Source: an uncultured Chitinophagales bacterium
Lineage (GTDB): Bacteria > Bacteroidota > Bacteroidia > Chitinophagales > Chitinophagaceae
Length of the DNA: 14,104 nucleotides
Reading direction: 5' to 3'
Assembly: GCA_946886475.1 (NCBI GenBank)
Contig: CAMPIQ010000100.1
Span: 1-14,104 of the forward strand
A program made the position numbers and the translations under genes. The notes under the pieces were generated by a model that was not told the origin of the DNA, searched no databases, and was given only the letters and a program-made list of their open reading frames with translations. Of the stretch, positions 6,829 to 14,104 are shown in pieces; position 1 is the first letter of the stretch, and each line of letters begins with the position of its first letter.

Positions 6829-6839
6829 CGTCAATCGTG
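6812..6839. repeat. Heptamer-phased short tandem array upstream of purA
   Basis: Four 7-base units start at 6812, 6819, 6826 and 6833. The last three share AATC, and two differ only in the last base (AATCGTC at 6826, AATCGTG at 6833). A fifth unit at 6840 keeps only the initial AA. The array overlaps the expected -33 position of the purA promoter. Confidence 0.6.
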
Positions 6840-6870
6840 AACGGAAGAGCCGTGTCATACAGAATGATCT

Positions 6871-6904
6871 AATAAAAATCAGATCCGGTATCCCGGTTCC
6901 GGAT
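6871..6904 (-). terminator. Possible intrinsic terminator of the large surface-protein gene
   Basis: On the minus strand, ATCCGG (6904-6899) pairs with CCGGAT (6888-6883) across a 10-base loop and is followed by CTGATTTTTATT. It begins 13 bases after the stop codon of the large gene. The stem is only six pairs and the T run is interrupted, so the call is moderate. Confidence 0.45.
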
Positions 6905-6917
6905 GAACAATCCACTA

Positions 6918-9900
6918 TCATCTTACCAGTGTGATGGTTCCTCTTTTCACTATCTTCTTATTGTCCTTGGTAATTCCTTCCACTATCCATACATAGGTTC
7001 CAGATGGCTGTGTTTTTCCATTTATTGTTCCATCCCATCCCCTGTTAAAATCTGATGTTGCAAATATCATTTGACCCCACCTGTTGAAAACCCTGAAATA
7101 AACATAGTTCTTAATACCCACAGGGAAGGGTTTGAAAAGGTCATTCAATCCATCGCCGTTAGGCGTAAAGGCAGTTGGTACATATACTTCAGGACCATCG
7201 TATACTTTTAAGGTTACTGAAGCAGAACCCTTACATCCGGCACTTGTACTTGCCAGAACGGTATAGGTAATATCTCCGGTTACCGTTACTCTTGGTGCGG
7301 ATTTATTAGGATCATCCAGTCCAAATGCCGGGCTCCACAAATAATCAGTTGCAACGGAAGAGGCGAATATTTGCAGGGTATCGCCCATGGCTACAACCGT
7401 ATCATTACTGATCTTGACCACTATCGGTGGCGTTACATTCACGGTAACAATATCAGGTTGAAGTGAACGGCATCCATTGGCATCCACTACACTCAATGAA
7501 TATTGAATGGTTTGCTCCGGTGTTACCAAAGGTTCAGGAGTAAGTGAAGTATTCATATAGGTGGCCGGCGACCAGGCATATTCGATACCGCCTGAACCCT
7601 GCAATTGAAAATTCTGTCCATAACAGATATTGCCATCCGGGCCGGCATTGGGTATGGGTGCCGGCATAATATTCACCCTTATGGTATCATTTGCAGTACA
7701 CACTCCCAGGATATTCTGAACAATGTAATCGGTAGTAATGGATGGTGAAGCTATGGGTTCCCGTATATTGGTATTATTTAAGCCCTGTGCCGGTGTCCAT
7801 ATAAATTGGGTGGCATTGGTATTGGGTTGAAGTTGAACCGAAACACCTTCACAAACAACGGTATCGTTTACCGGCACTACATATAGATTATTGGTAAGGT
7901 CTACAATTGCGTTGCGGGTATTGGTACAACCATTGGCATCTTTTACAATAACACTATAACTACCGGAACTTACATTGAAAACATTGGAAGACTGCCAGTA
8001 AATTCCATCGAGGGAATACTGGTAAGCAGGTGTTCCTCCGCTTACATCTAACATAAGCGTTCCATCATTACCTCCATCACATGTTGCGTTGGTGGTATTA
8101 ATGGTTGATTTCAATAAATTCGGCTCAGTAATGTTCACTACATCTGTTTTAATGCAATTGTTATTGTCTTTCACATATACTGTGTAGCTGCCCGCAGCCA
8201 CATTGAAAACATTTGAAGGCTGATAATTGATCCCATCTATAGAAAACTGGTAAGGGGCCATGCCTCCTGATGCAGCCAGCATAATGAGTCCATCATTTTG
8301 TCCACTACATAATGCTGACTGCTCTGCCGGTGAAAGCGTTAACAAAGCCGGTTGTGTTATTACAAAACTCTGGGATCCGGCACAATTGTTCTGGTCCCTG
8401 AAATACGCTGTGTAGCTGCCAGCTGTCAGTCCATTAAAAATGTTAGAGGCTTGCCAGGTACCTCCATCCAGGGAATATTCAACCGGTGGTGCAAAATTGG
8501 CTGAAATATTTATGGTGGCCATTCCATCGTTGCCTCCATTACACATTACATTATTTACATTAACTGCTGCAGTTAACGGCTGGCCTGCATTTACAGTAGC
8601 CTGAACGGTTCCCTGGCATCCTGCATTATTCCTGAAAGTAATTGTATAATTCCCGGTTGGTAATCCTGAAAATGTATTTGATGTCTGAAAACCTATTCCA
8701 TCTATTGAAAATTCATAGGCCATATTTGTATTGCCGGGCAAAACGGTAATTGTTCCGTTGGTTGCTCCGCTGCATGAAGTAGGTGTTGTACTTGTGGTTG
8801 CCGTTAGTCCGGGGCCAACCGCAATACTAACTGGTATAGCGGCAGTAATACATCCTGCACCATCTTTTATAAATGCAGTAAATGCACCGGGAGCCAGACC
8901 CGTAAAAACATTGGAAGATTGCCAGTTTGTTCCGTCAAGAGAATACTGATATGGTGAAATCCCTGTATTGGGTGTAATAGTAATGCCGCCATCTGTGGCA
9001 CCGCTACAGGATGTTGCAGAGGATATGGCAGATCCTGAAAGTGGCGGGCCTGCACTCACCGAAATAGTGTATGCAGTAGAAGTACAGCCGGCCGCATCCT
9101 TTATAATTATAGAATGATCACCGGAACCTACTCCGGTAAAAGAATTAGACAACTGGAAAGCACCGCCATCCAGCTGAAAGCTAAATGGAGCAGAACCTGT
9201 TGTTGGCGTAACCGTTATAGTACCGTTAACAGCACCGTTACAACTGGTGCCAACCGTTACAAAACTGCCGGTGATGGGAGGCCCCACATCAATAGTAACA
9301 GGAATTGAATTGGAAGCACAACCTGATGCATCGGTTACAATTATCGTATGGCTGCCGGCCGCCACATTTGTAAAGACATTTGATGTCTGCGCCGCACCTC
9401 CATCAAGCTGGTAATTAAAAGGACCGCTTCCATTTGTGGGCGTTACTGTTATGGTTCCATTACTGACACCATTACAGGAAGTAGGAGTGGTAGCGGTGGT
9501 AGCCAGGAGAGCACTGCCTGCTGAAATGGTTGCCGGAACGGATGCAGATGTACAACCGGAATTATCTTTTACGATCACCGAATAATTGCCCGGAGCCAGT
9601 CCTGTAATAGAGGTGCCTGCAACAAATGTAGTACCTCCATCAAGAGAATACTGATAAGGTGAACTTCCATTCAAGGGAACGATGCTGATGCTGCCGTTAT
9701 TCAGGCCCGTACAGGAAGTGCCCATAGGGGTCACCGTTACATTCAGACTGCCCGTTGACACCGGTACATTTACAAATACGTTGTTGATATAACAGCCAAT
9801 GGCATCCCGTACCGAAATAAAATAAGTTCCGGTAAGCAGGTTGCTGAAAACATTATTTGATTGAAAGGCTCCGCTATTGATGGAATAAGTATATGGAGCG

Positions 9901-11534
9901 GTACCACTTGTAGGTGTAACCGTAATTGAGCCGTTGGCAGCACCCGAACAGGCTGGAGCCACAGCATTTGTGGTAATTGTCAATGGTCCGCCGGGAAGCA
10001 CCTGTGCAAGCATATTATTCAGAACACAACCACTTGCATCAGTTACTTTGAAAAAATAATTACCGGGTACAAGATTACTAAAGGTATAAGAAGCGCTGTT
10101 TGAAACTATGGGTGCACCGTTATTAATGGAATAGGTAAAGGGCTGAACCCCATTTTGAGGTGTTAACGTTACCGAACCATTGGCAGCCCCGTTGCAACTG
10201 GTAGCTACTGTAGTTGCGGTTACATTCAGGGTACCGCTTGTTGGAACAGTAACCGGAAGCATTTGCGTACAACCATCAGCTGTAGTGATCAATACAGAAT
10301 GGCTTCCTCCCAATAATCCGCTAAATGTATGGCTTTGTCCGTTTACACTAACCGGCAGCGCACCATCCAATGAAAGTAAATATGGCAACGTACCTGCGCC
10401 AGCCGGAATATTTACCGTGAAACTTCCATTAGGTCCGCAGGCAGATGGAATGATACCTGAACTGGTAGCCATCAAACTATTTGTTTTATTGACTGTAACG
10501 GTATCAGAAACTATAAACTGCACAGCAGGATCTGAACAGGAAGAGAAATAAGTTTTGACAATATATTTTGTAGATAATGCAGTTGGGCACTGGTCCACAA
10601 AACTTACATCGAGTAAGCCTGGAGTAGTTGTAACCGTATCGCCAACGGGTACCAGGATATTACCACTAATATCAAGCAACTCTGATTTGGCATAACGCGA
10701 CTGAGGACCAGATGGAATGAACCTGTACGACTCGTTAAAGGCTGTCCACTGGGTGCAATTTTTTCCGGGAGCTGCTACAGCCTTATTCCTGTCCCAGTTT
10801 TGAATACCAAGTATAGCCAGTCCATCATTAAAACCTGAGCATAGAGGCTTGCTTTTGAAATGAACGTCTATAATCCCTGAACTTTCGTGTAACACGATCT
10901 GCTGTGAATTGATAAGACTTGTACAGCTGAACATGGGTACATCAAAATAACTGATCACAAAGCGGCGGAAAGGCGCAACTCCTTCGGTCCTGTATTCAAT
11001 TTTACGGGTGGGTGGGGCGCTTCCTGAATTTGGGTATATATCATGATAGGCCCCCATAATAGAGGCGCGTGGATAGTAGGTAGTTGAAATAGTAGTTGGG
11101 GCCGAACCGATATTTGAAGGAATGGTTCTTGGACTGCCATCAGCATTATCAAGTGTATAAGCGTTGCTTTTGTTTTTAATAGAGGTATCAAAAGATACTA
11201 TTCCATTTGACCCTATTACTATTTTAGAATACACTGAATCATAAAAACAAAAAGAGAATGGAATGTTTACAACCGAACTGAATTTATCATCCACATATAT
11301 TTCAACCAGTTCTGTACCAGAGGCTGTTGAAAATGGTAAAGGACAATAAGGTATTGTTTTTACAATATAATCCTCTGTACTTCTGATGTGATCCACCTTT
11401 GTTTTCAGAGGTGTACAGCTAACGTTACAGGGAAGGTCAATGATGGTATTTGATACACATCCTGTTTGTGCACATGCATGATCGGCATTAAATAAAATAA
11501 ATAGTAAAGCCAGAAGTCCGGTTACAAATCTCAT
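6918..11534 (-). CDS. Giant secreted surface protein with 11 SprB-like repeats and T9SS type B C-terminal sorting domain
   Basis: This is a 1538-residue exported protein. Residues 1-22 form a signal peptide (hydrophobic LLALLFILF; ACA before Gln23). Residues 23-353 form an N-terminal region with IVIGSNGIVSFD and GAYHDIYP, loosely like nidogen-type beta domains. Residues 354-1217 are 11 tandem SprB-like repeats of 76-82 residues. Residues 1218-1448 are three Ig/PKD-like domains. Residues 1449-1538 are the CHU_C or gliding-motility-associated type B sorting domain (PTAFTPNGDGLNDLFKPF, FNRWGQMIF, GWDGTINGK, SGTYVW). The sorting domain predicts Sec export, then T9SS passage across the outer membrane and surface attachment or release. 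By analogy with SprB it may be an adhesin, but gliding is not shown. It lies between rel and purA as an apparently single gene. Confidence 0.93.
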   Translation of the reverse strand: MRFVTGLLALLFILFNADHACAQTGCVSNTIIDLPCNVSCTPLKTKVDHIRSTEDYIVKTIPYCPLPFSTASGTELVEIYVDDKFSSVVNIPFSFCFYDSVYSKIVIGSNGIVSFDTSIKNKSNAYTLDNADGSPRTIPSNIGSAPTTISTTYYPRASIMGAYHDIYPNSGSAPPTRKIEYRTEGVAPFRRFVISYFDVPMFSCTSLINSQQIVLHESSGIIDVHFKSKPLCSGFNDGLAILGIQNWDRNKAVAAPGKNCTQWTAFNESYRFIPSGPQSRYAKSELLDISGNILVPVGDTVTTTPGLLDVSFVDQCPTALSTKYIVKTYFSSCSDPAVQFIVSDTVTVNKTNSLMATSSGIIPSACGPNGSFTVNIPAGAGTLPYLLSLDGALPVSVNGQSHTFSGLLGGSHSVLITTADGCTQMLPVTVPTSGTLNVTATTVATSCNGAANGSVTLTPQNGVQPFTYSINNGAPIVSNSASYTFSNLVPGNYFFKVTDASGCVLNNMLAQVLPGGPLTITTNAVAPACSGAANGSITVTPTSGTAPYTYSINSGAFQSNNVFSNLLTGTYFISVRDAIGCYINNVFVNVPVSTGSLNVTVTPMGTSCTGLNNGSISIVPLNGSSPYQYSLDGGTTFVAGTSITGLAPGNYSVIVKDNSGCTSASVPATISAGSALLATTATTPTSCNGVSNGTITVTPTNGSGPFNYQLDGGAAQTSNVFTNVAAGSHTIIVTDASGCASNSIPVTIDVGPPITGSFVTVGTSCNGAVNGTITVTPTTGSAPFSFQLDGGAFQLSNSFTGVGSGDHSIIIKDAAGCTSTAYTISVSAGPPLSGSAISSATSCSGATDGGITITPNTGISPYQYSLDGTNWQSSNVFTGLAPGAFTAFIKDGAGCITAAIPVSIAVGPGLTATTSTTPTSCSGATNGTITVLPGNTNMAYEFSIDGIGFQTSNTFSGLPTGNYTITFRNNAGCQGTVQATVNAGQPLTAAVNVNNVMCNGGNDGMATINISANFAPPVEYSLDGGTWQASNIFNGLTAGSYTAYFRDQNNCAGSQSFVITQPALLTLSPAEQSALCSGQNDGLIMLAASGGMAPYQFSIDGINYQPSNVFNVAAGSYTVYVKDNNNCIKTDVVNITEPNLLKSTINTTNATCDGGNDGTLMLDVSGGTPAYQYSLDGIYWQSSNVFNVSSGSYSVIVKDANGCTNTRNAIVDLTNNLYVVPVNDTVVCEGVSVQLQPNTNATQFIWTPAQGLNNTNIREPIASPSITTDYIVQNILGVCTANDTIRVNIMPAPIPNAGPDGNICYGQNFQLQGSGGIEYAWSPATYMNTSLTPEPLVTPEQTIQYSLSVVDANGCRSLQPDIVTVNVTPPIVVKISNDTVVAMGDTLQIFASSVATDYLWSPAFGLDDPNKSAPRVTVTGDITYTVLASTSAGCKGSASVTLKVYDGPEVYVPTAFTPNGDGLNDLFKPFPVGIKNYVYFRVFNRWGQMIFATSDFNRGWDGTINGKTQPSGTYVWIVEGITKDNKKIVKRGTITLVR
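6921..7190 (-). other. T9SS type B sorting domain (CHU_C) coding segment
   Basis: It encodes residues 1449-1538, with the characteristic order PTAFTPNGDGLND, FRVFNRWGQ, GWDGT, QPSGTYVW and the terminal KRGTITLVR. In Bacteroidota this C-terminal domain directs proteins to the type IX secretion system, and type B targets usually depend on a PorP/SprF-family partner. No such partner or T9SS core gene is in this window. Confidence 0.9.
7884..10475 (-). repeat. Array of 11 SprB-like repeats in the surface-protein gene
   Basis: Residues 354-1217 divide into 11 repeats of 82, 82, 79, 79, 78, 78, 78, 77, 78, 76 and 77 residues. Each has a Cys near position 12 (consensus SCxGxxNGxI), then a YSLDGG-type turn, SNxFxxL, GxYxxxVKD and a second Cys in a GC or NC pair. 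This gives one Cys pair per repeat, a possible disulfide. Synonymous positions differ strongly between neighbouring repeats even where the protein is identical (for example NGTITVTPT in repeats 5 and 6), so recent duplication is unlikely. Confidence 0.9.
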
Positions 11535-11574
11535 AAGCGTGATCGGGAGTAAATTAAGTGGTCGGGTAGTTAGC

Positions 11575-11608
11575 GAAAATTAACACTTTTTTTTTGCCTG
11601 AAATCAAA
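11575..11608 (-). promoter_or_regulatory. Candidate promoter of the surface-protein gene
   Basis: On the minus strand, TTTG (11608-11605) and TAATTTTC (11582-11575) resemble the -33 and -7 boxes. The last base of the -7 box is mismatched, and the spacer of 22 bases is slightly long. The -7 box ends about 40 bases before the ATG. The match is weak but is the best candidate in this 120-base spacer. Confidence 0.35.
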
Positions 11609-11654
11609 ACGGGGATGTATATTCTAAAAATTAATATTACGCTACGTAGAATTA

Positions 11655-13886
11655 CTAAAGGGCCTCAGTTTCAAACCGTTCAACTGACTGAATACCGTTC
11701 AGAGTCTTTAGTCTTTTTACTAATTCATCTAATTCTTCCTTATCATGCACAAATAAGCGGATAGTACCCTCAAAAACCCCCTCTTTTGATTCAATTGTTA
11801 TAGCAGAAATGTTGATCCTGAGGTCCCCGCTGATAATATTGGTAATCTTGTTCACCACCCCAACATCATCCATACCAATTATTTTTAATCCGGTAAGGAA
11901 GGATATTTCCTTATTTTTTGCCCATTTTGTTTTTACAATCCTGTGCCCGTAGTTAGAAAGCAGCTTTGCTGCATTTGGACAGGTGGTTCTGTGAATTGTG
12001 AGCCCTTTACCTGTGGTAACAAAACCAAACACATCATCACCGGGAATTGGTTTACAACAGTTGGCCAGGTTATACATGATCCTGTCGCTGCTTTCGCCAA
12101 AAATGATGAGTTCCGTATCTTTTTTGGTTATGGCGGGATGGTACTCAGGCTTAGCCTCCAGCACTTTTACAGGTCTTGGCGCTTCCAGTCTTTCGCCGCT
12201 GATCTTAAATTCCTTTAATTCCTTTAGGTCAATATTTTTAATGGCTATCTGGTAATAAAGGTCTAAAGGGGCAGCGAGTTTATAAAAATTTACGATCTCT
12301 TCAATATTCTGGATATTGAAAGCAACACCAAGTGCTTCCAGTTTTCGTTGAACAGTGTATTTGCCTTCATCGGCGATGCTTCTTTTTTCATCTTTTAAAG
12401 AATCCTTTATCCTGCTTCTTGCCTTGGCCGTTACCACAAAGTTCAACCAGTCCTCCGAAGGCTTTTGTTTATTGGAGGTAATGATCTCAACCTGATCACC
12501 ACTTCTAAGTTTGTGACTTATGGGAACGAGTTTATGGTTCACTTTTGCACCAATACATTTTACACCTACCTCACTGTGAACGGCAAATGCAAAGTCAAGA
12601 GCCGTGGCTCCAACGGGCAGCATCTTAACATCCCCCTTGGGTGTATAGATATAGATCTCTTCTGCTAAAAAACTTCTTTTAAAATCATGAAGGAAATCCA
12701 CTGAATCCACATCCTGGCTTGTGATCACCTCCCGTATCTGATTGAACCATTTATCAAACCTGCTTTCATCTGCCGTACCTTCTTTATACTTCCAATGGGC
12801 AGCCAGACCCTTCTCTGCAATTTCATTCATTCTTTTTGTACGTATCTGCACTTCCACCCATTTTCCCTGGGGCCCCATTACTGTGGTATGTAAGGCTTCG
12901 TAACCATTGCTTTTGGGATTACTTAACCAGTCGCGCAGCCGCTCGGGCGAAGGCGTATATTCGTCCGTGATCATGGAATACACTTTCCAGCAGTCTTCTT
13001 TTTCCTTTTCAGGTGTAGAACTAACTATGATGCGTATGGCAAAAAGATCATACACTTCTTCAAAGCTCACTCCTTTCTTCTTCATCTTATTCCAGATGGA
13101 ATGAATGCTTTTTGGACGGCCATGAATTTCAAATTCCAGACCTGCCTTTGCCAGCTTATCGTTCAAAGGTTTTATAAACTCATTAATGTACCTGGTTCTT
13201 TCCCTTTTGGTTTCTGCCAGTTTTTTTGCAATCTCTTTATAGGTTTCCTGCTCCAGGTATTTCATGGCCAGGTCTTCCATCTCCGTTTTAATATTATAGA
13301 GACCCATACGGTGTGCAAGTGGAGCATATACATACACCGTTTCGGAAGATATCTTTAATTGTTTTTCAGGCTTCATGCTATCAAGCGTACGCATGTTGTG
13401 CAGCCTGTCTGATAGTTTAATCAGGATTACTCTTGGATCGTCGGTTAGTGTTAGCAGGATCTTTCTGAAATTTTCAGCCTGCTGGGATGCATTTACATCT
13501 ATAACATTGGATATCTTGGTAAGTCCATCTACGATTTTGGCTATCTCACTGCCAAACTCCCTTTGAATATCCTCGGGTGATATATCTGTGTCTTCAACCG
13601 TATCATGAAGGAGTGAACAAATGGTAGAACGTACGCCAAGTCCTATTTCTTCAACACAAATTCTGGCAACTGCCAGCGGATGCAGAATATATGGCTCCCC
13701 GCTCTTTCGCCTCATGGTTTTATGTGCTTCGGCAGCAATTTCAAAAGCATTACGTATTAATTTACGGTCGCCTGGTTTAATACGTGATTTTAATGAACGC
13801 AAAAGTGAACGGTATTCCCTCAGAATAAGCTTCTTTTCCTGATCCTCATTTAAATTATACTTCGGTATCTGCGCTACGGTTTCCAT
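11655..13886 (-). CDS. Bifunctional (p)ppGpp synthetase/hydrolase, RelA/SpoT family
   Basis: This 743-residue Rel enzyme makes and degrades the stringent-response alarmone (p)ppGpp. The hydrolase HD domain is intact: His55 in AAEAH, KSGEPYILHP, LLHDTVEDTD (His94-Asp95 and Glu98-Asp99), and KLSDRLHNMRTL (Asp160, Asn164). The synthetase domain has GRPKSIHSIWNKM (256-268), YDLFAIRI, RLRD (316-319), NGYEALHT with Tyr329, EVQIRT with Glu345, and AAHWKYKEG. RLRD corresponds to the basic RxKD motif of bifunctional enzymes rather than the acidic ExDD of monofunctional RelA. The C-terminal half has TGS (about 408-470), a zinc-finger-like CC (610-611) with His632 and Cys636, and ACT (about 663-740). 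All key residues seem present, so both activities are expected. The start is ATG 13886. The upstream spacer holds an unusual polypurine tract on the coding strand. The family is often called relA, spoT or rel. Confidence 0.95.
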   Translation of the reverse strand: METVAQIPKYNLNEDQEKKLILREYRSLLRSLKSRIKPGDRKLIRNAFEIAAEAHKTMRRKSGEPYILHPLAVARICVEEIGLGVRSTICSLLHDTVEDTDISPEDIQREFGSEIAKIVDGLTKISNVIDVNASQQAENFRKILLTLTDDPRVILIKLSDRLHNMRTLDSMKPEKQLKISSETVYVYAPLAHRMGLYNIKTEMEDLAMKYLEQETYKEIAKKLAETKRERTRYINEFIKPLNDKLAKAGLEFEIHGRPKSIHSIWNKMKKKGVSFEEVYDLFAIRIIVSSTPEKEKEDCWKVYSMITDEYTPSPERLRDWLSNPKSNGYEALHTTVMGPQGKWVEVQIRTKRMNEIAEKGLAAHWKYKEGTADESRFDKWFNQIREVITSQDVDSVDFLHDFKRSFLAEEIYIYTPKGDVKMLPVGATALDFAFAVHSEVGVKCIGAKVNHKLVPISHKLRSGDQVEIITSNKQKPSEDWLNFVVTAKARSRIKDSLKDEKRSIADEGKYTVQRKLEALGVAFNIQNIEEIVNFYKLAAPLDLYYQIAIKNIDLKELKEFKISGERLEAPRPVKVLEAKPEYHPAITKKDTELIIFGESSDRIMYNLANCCKPIPGDDVFGFVTTGKGLTIHRTTCPNAAKLLSNYGHRIVKTKWAKNKEISFLTGLKIIGMDDVGVVNKITNIISGDLRINISAITIESKEGVFEGTIRLFVHDKEELDELVKRLKTLNGIQSVERFETEAL

Positions 13887-14000
13887 AGACGACGAATTTA
13901 ATGCATTCTAAGAGATTGAAAGAGTTCAGGGAGGTGAAAACAGGGGGCTAAGTGATGAAAATAAAAAAAGAAATTAAGGGAGGCTGCTTCCATTATCAAC

Positions 14001-14089
14001 CCCTTTTTTCCCCTTTTCTCCTTTGACCTCTACCCTCTCTTCCCTCTCTTTTATCCTCTTTTAACCTCTTTATCCTCTTTTAACCTCTT
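14001..14089. repeat. Polypyrimidine tract with a perfect 19-base tandem duplication, upstream of rel
   Basis: About 90% of bases 14001-14089 are C or T on the plus strand (80 of 89). Within it, TATCCTCTTTTAACCTCTT occurs twice back to back at 14052-14070 and 14071-14089. Each unit is itself a near-duplicate pair built on CCTCTT. On the minus strand, the direction of rel transcription, the tract is purine-rich and carries many AGAGG/AAGGAG-like motifs 115-205 bases ahead of the rel ATG. Apart from this tract the 218-base spacer right of rel holds nothing else I can identify with confidence. Confidence 0.75.
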
Positions 14090-14090
14090 A

Positions 14091-14104
14091 GCTAAAAAAA
14101 GCCT
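14091..14104 (-). terminator. Possible edge-truncated terminator of a gene right of the window
   Basis: Read on the minus strand, the window begins AGGCTTTTTTTAGC. A GC-containing end followed by seven T is what the 3' arm and T tract of an intrinsic terminator look like, but the 5' arm would lie outside the window, so this cannot be confirmed. Confidence 0.25.

Noticed and set aside
7884..10475. Regular 230-240-base periodicity that might suggest a CRISPR or satellite array
   Set aside because: The period is protein-coding (about 78 codons), the open frame continues through it, and the nucleotide repeats are diverged at synonymous sites.
10180..10551. Plus-strand 123-codon open frame inside the surface-protein gene
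   Set aside because: It is fully contained in a strongly supported gene on the other strand and has low-complexity Val/Pro/Thr content typical of a shadow frame.
11619..11652. ATTCTA...TAGAAT inverted repeat and CTACGTAG palindrome downstream of rel as a terminator
   Set aside because: The stem is six A/T-rich pairs with a long loop, and no well-placed T tract follows; it is too weak to call.

Overview
The window looks like a chromosomal segment of a Bacteroidota bacterium, most likely Chitinophagaceae or a close relative. Four things point there. Promoter boxes match the Bacteroidota consensus TAnnTTTG rather than TATAAT. A very large secreted protein carries tandem SprB-type repeats and a type IX secretion (T9SS) type B C-terminal sorting domain. 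The housekeeping proteins have Bacteroidota-like sequence features. Canonical Shine-Dalgarno sequences are scarce. No mobile element, CRISPR array, tRNA or rRNA gene was seen, and no complete new defence or metabolic system.

Left part, plus strand (1-3627). The left edge holds the C-terminal remnant of a four-helix-bundle (S23/IVS-type) protein, apparently frameshifted. Next is rplS (ribosomal protein L19), with a well-formed promoter and a strong intrinsic terminator. Then comes a likely transcription unit of tatA (Tat translocase), gatA (Glu-tRNA(Gln) amidotransferase subunit A, TTG start) and a MltD-like lytic transglycosylase, closed by a strong hairpin terminator at 3601-3627.

Middle and right part, minus strand (3737-13886). 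Read in transcription order from the right, the genes are: a bifunctional RelA/SpoT-type (p)ppGpp synthetase/hydrolase; a 1538-residue secreted repeat protein (11 SprB-like repeats, three Ig/PKD-like domains and a CHU_C sorting domain); purA; a 131-residue extremely acidic protein of unknown function; and pabB (aminodeoxychorismate synthase component I). purA, the acidic gene and pabB are separated by less than 100 bases with no obvious terminator, so they may be co-transcribed. pabB and the transglycosylase gene converge on the hairpin at 3601-3627.

Most of the gene content is core metabolism and information processing: translation, amidotransfer, purine and folate precursors, stringent response, protein export and wall turnover. 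The less ordinary parts are the surface-protein repeat array, the acidic orphan, and the intergenic DNA. Three spacers contain short arrays phased at exactly 7 bases but with different unit sequences, each just upstream of, or overlapping, a TAnnTTTG promoter. A fourth spacer, upstream of the rel gene, is a 90-base polypyrimidine tract with a perfect 19-base tandem duplication.
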